From: Bryobacterales bacterium | GTDB taxonomy: Bacteria > Acidobacteriota > Terriglobia > Bryobacterales > Bryobacteraceae | Reading direction: 5' to 3' | Assembly: GCA_003164075.1 (NCBI GenBank) | Contig: PLRZ01000699.1 | Span: 18,722 to 25,166 of the forward strand | Length of the DNA stretch: 6,445 nt | Shown: piece after piece, positions 4,491 to 6,445 of the stretch | Layout of the letters: every line of letters begins with the position of its first letter | Position numbering within the stretch: the first letter of the stretch is position 1 | Notes under the pieces: generated by a model | Database searches by the model: none | Told to the model about the DNA's origin: nothing | Seen by the model: the letters and a program-made list of their open reading frames with translations, nothing else | Made by a program: the position numbers and the translations under genes

Positions 4491-6445
4491 ATGAAACTAG
4501 CCAATCGCAAACCTGTCGTTTTCGGAGTTGTCGCCGCCTTTCTCCTCGTCATCTTCCTCCAAATGTTCCTGATGGCCCGCGCCAACTCGGCGACTTTTGA
4601 CGAGCCCTTCCATATTTACTCCGGCTACCTGCAATGGAAGCATGGCTACATGCTCCTGAATCCACCCCTCATCACACGCCTGATCACGCTGCCCCTGATC
4701 GGCATGAACTTACCGGAACCGCCCATCCCAAGGCGCTCCTACGAGCCGTTGGGATTTCAGGCCGGCAAGGAGCTCGTCTTTCAGAACGACGCGAACACCA
4801 TCATGTTCCGCGCCCGCATGGCGGATTCGGTTTTCACGCTCCTGCTGGCGATTCTTGTCTTTGCCGCCGCGCGGGAAATGTTCGGCCTGGGCGCCGGATT
4901 CGTCGCGCTCGGCCTTATCGCATTCGACCCCACACTGATTGGCCATTCGGCGCTGGCTACCCTGGATTCGGGCAACGCTTTCTTCATGTTCTGGGCCATG
5001 TATGCCTTCTACCGCTACATGAAATTCCCGGCGGTGTGGCGCCTCATCGGGACCAGCCTTGTCGTGGGGCTCGCGCTCACGGCCAAGCACAGCGCCATCC
5101 TGCTGCTTCCCACGATTGTGCTCCTCGCCGTCTTCGAGCTTCTGTGGCCAAAGAAGCTCGCTCCCGATGCTCCGCCCGTCCCGACCGCGCGCCTCGCCCG
5201 GCGCCTGGCGCTGGCACTGGTGGTCATTGGCGCAATCTCCATAACAATCCTGTGGGCCGCCTACGGCTTCCACTACGCCCAAGCCGACGCCGTGCCGTTC
5301 AATCCTCCCATGGCGGCGCAACTCAGCCGCGTGCCGAGCGCGTTTGACGCCAAGGTGCTCGCCGAGGTCGATAAGCTGCACCTGCTGCCCGCGCCCTATA
5401 CCTACGCCTTCGCCTACATTCTTTATCAGGCCAAGTCGTTTACCAGCTATATCCTGGGCGTGGTCCACCCGCACGCGGTCTGGTTCTTCTTCCCCATCAC
5501 CATGCTCATTAAGTCCAGCCTCACGTTTCTCATCCTGCTCGCGATCGGCGCGTGGGCGGTCGTTGCCGGCAAAGTGCGCCTCTCCCGCGGGCTTCTCTAC
5601 ATGGTGACTCCCGCCGCGCTCTACATGGCCTTCTCCATGACCGGCGGCATGAATATCGGCGTGCGGCACATCCTACCCATCTATGTCTTCCTCGCGGTTC
5701 CCATCGCCGGGGCTGCCTGGGCTTTGGCTGAGCGCAATCGCCGCTGGCTTTACGCGGTGGTGGTGCTGCTGGTCTTTCAAGCCGTGTCGGTCCTTCATGC
5801 CTTCCCCGATTACATAGCGTATACGAACGAGGCCTTCGGCGGCCCGGCGAACGCCTACAAGTATGTCAGCGACTCCAGCGCCGATTGGGGCCAGCAGCTC
5901 AAATCCGTCAAGCGCTATCTCGATGCGCGCGGCGTCAAGAACTGCTGGTTCGCCTATTTCAGCCAGTCCGTGGTGGACCCCGCCTCTTACGGCATTCCTT
6001 GCACGCCGTTGTACACGGCCGAGGTTCGGTCCCCGGACACGCCGCCTGCCGTCGACGGACCGGTGCTCCTCAGTTCCGGCGTTCTTTCCGGCTTTGAAAC
6101 CGGCGTGGGCCGCCTCAACCCCTACGGAAAGTTTCAGAATCTGAAGCCGGCGGCGATCATCGACTACGGCGTCTTCGTCTACGACGGCCATTTCGATATC
6201 CCTCTGGCCGGGGCGCTCAGCCTCGATGTGAAAGCGCAGGCGCTCCTCCGCCAACGAAACGCTCCTGCCGCCCTTGCCTTGGCGCAACAGGCGTTAGCTC
6301 TGGCGCCGGACTCGGCCGCCGTGAACCAGGCGCTGGGGCAGGTTCTCGACGCCAACGGGCAATCCGAAGCCGCCAATCAGTACTACCAAAAGGCGCTCAC
6401 GATTGCGAAAGCCGAGCAACCGGAGTTCCAGGCCGCCCGCATCGC
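4491..6445 (+). CDS. GT39-like membrane glycosyltransferase with C-terminal TPR region (3' partial)
   Basis: At least 651 residues are encoded, open to the window edge with no stop. The ATG at 4491 follows GGAGG at 4482-4486, with short four-base spacing. TM1 spans about residues 8-30; then comes the ATFDEPFH motif with Asp37-Glu38 in the first extracytoplasmic loop, the catalytic/metal-binding signature of GT-C enzymes (PMT, ArnT, GT39/GT83). About ten hydrophobic segments follow to roughly residue 440, including the conserved NIGVRHILPIY (Arg392, His393). Next is an extracytoplasmic part with DWGQQLK at 465-471, a motif seen in many bacterial GT39-like proteins, and a single-domain stretch. 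From about residue 577 there are two TPR-like helix pairs (ALLRQRNAPAALALAQQAL, ALGQVLDANGQSEAANQYY). It should transfer a sugar from a polyprenyl-phosphate donor to a protein, lipid or glycan outside the cytoplasm. Donor and acceptor are unknown. It begins a separate unit unrelated to the toxin-antitoxin pair. Confidence 0.88.
   Translation, partial: MKLANRKPVVFGVVAAFLLVIFLQMFLMARANSATFDEPFHIYSGYLQWKHGYMLLNPPLITRLITLPLIGMNLPEPPIPRRSYEPLGFQAGKELVFQNDANTIMFRARMADSVFTLLLAILVFAAAREMFGLGAGFVALGLIAFDPTLIGHSALATLDSGNAFFMFWAMYAFYRYMKFPAVWRLIGTSLVVGLALTAKHSAILLLPTIVLLAVFELLWPKKLAPDAPPVPTARLARRLALALVVIGAISITILWAAYGFHYAQADAVPFNPPMAAQLSRVPSAFDAKVLAEVDKLHLLPAPYTYAFAYILYQAKSFTSYILGVVHPHAVWFFFPITMLIKSSLTFLILLAIGAWAVVAGKVRLSRGLLYMVTPAALYMAFSMTGGMNIGVRHILPIYVFLAVPIAGAAWALAERNRRWLYAVVVLLVFQAVSVLHAFPDYIAYTNEAFGGPANAYKYVSDSSADWGQQLKSVKRYLDARGVKNCWFAYFSQSVVDPASYGIPCTPLYTAEVRSPDTPPAVDGPVLLSSGVLSGFETGVGRLNPYGKFQNLKPAAIIDYGVFVYDGHFDIPLAGALSLDVKAQALLRQRNAPAALALAQQALALAPDSAAVNQALGQVLDANGQSEAANQYYQKALTIAKAEQPEFQAARI

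Noticed and set aside
4379..4585. Upstream extension of the recombinase-like frame to an ATG at 4585
   Set aside because: The added residues are Arg/Thr/Pro-rich and lie antisense to the glycosyltransferase start and its leader; the protein-like signal ends near 4378.
4710..5669. Minus-strand open frame of 319 codons inside the glycosyltransferase
   Set aside because: It is a Gly/Glu/His/Arg-rich shadow of the membrane protein's hydrophobic codons, with no domain.

Overview
This 6.4 kb window looks like chromosomal DNA of a GC-rich soil-type bacterium. Its gene style fits the Acidobacteria, most likely the Solibacter/Bryobacter group: many exported proteins, a Tat-exported enolase-superfamily enzyme paired with an exported RraA-like protein, and a GT39-type membrane protein with a TPR tail. 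The lineage is inferred from gene style, not proven.

Layout. On the minus strand, 96-671 encodes a small exported protein of unknown function, with a clear ribosome binding site and a TATAAT -10 box in the divergent intergenic region (672-827). On the plus strand, 828-2093 and 2101-3057 form a tight two-gene operon. The first gene is a galactonate-dehydratase-like member of the enolase superfamily with a twin-arginine signal. The second is a long RraA-family (class II pyruvate aldolase-like) protein with a Sec signal. Both enzymes are probably outside the cytoplasm, and their likely chemistries (acid-sugar dehydration, then retro-aldol or decarboxylation) could be consecutive steps.

The stretch 3058-4490 is an accessory patch. 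It holds a gene-poor segment with a possible decayed minus-strand fragment (3192-3356), then a complete type II toxin-antitoxin pair (antitoxin 3521-3739, RelE/ParE-like toxin 3736-4002, joined by a GTGA overlap). Convergent to the toxin is a minus-strand open frame (3962-4378) that reads like the C-terminal part of a large serine recombinase: half a zinc ribbon plus the terminal strand-rich segment. The N-terminal catalytic domain is absent, so it appears to be the scar of a mobile element.

From 4491 to the window end runs a long open frame with no stop: a polytopic GT-C (PMT/ArnT, GT39-like) glycosyltransferase with the first-loop Asp-Glu pair and a C-terminal TPR region, cut by the window edge.

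The most interesting points are the exported dehydratase/RraA pair, which may be an extracytoplasmic sugar-acid pathway, and the recombinase scar beside the toxin-antitoxin module. No rRNA, tRNA or CRISPR array was seen.
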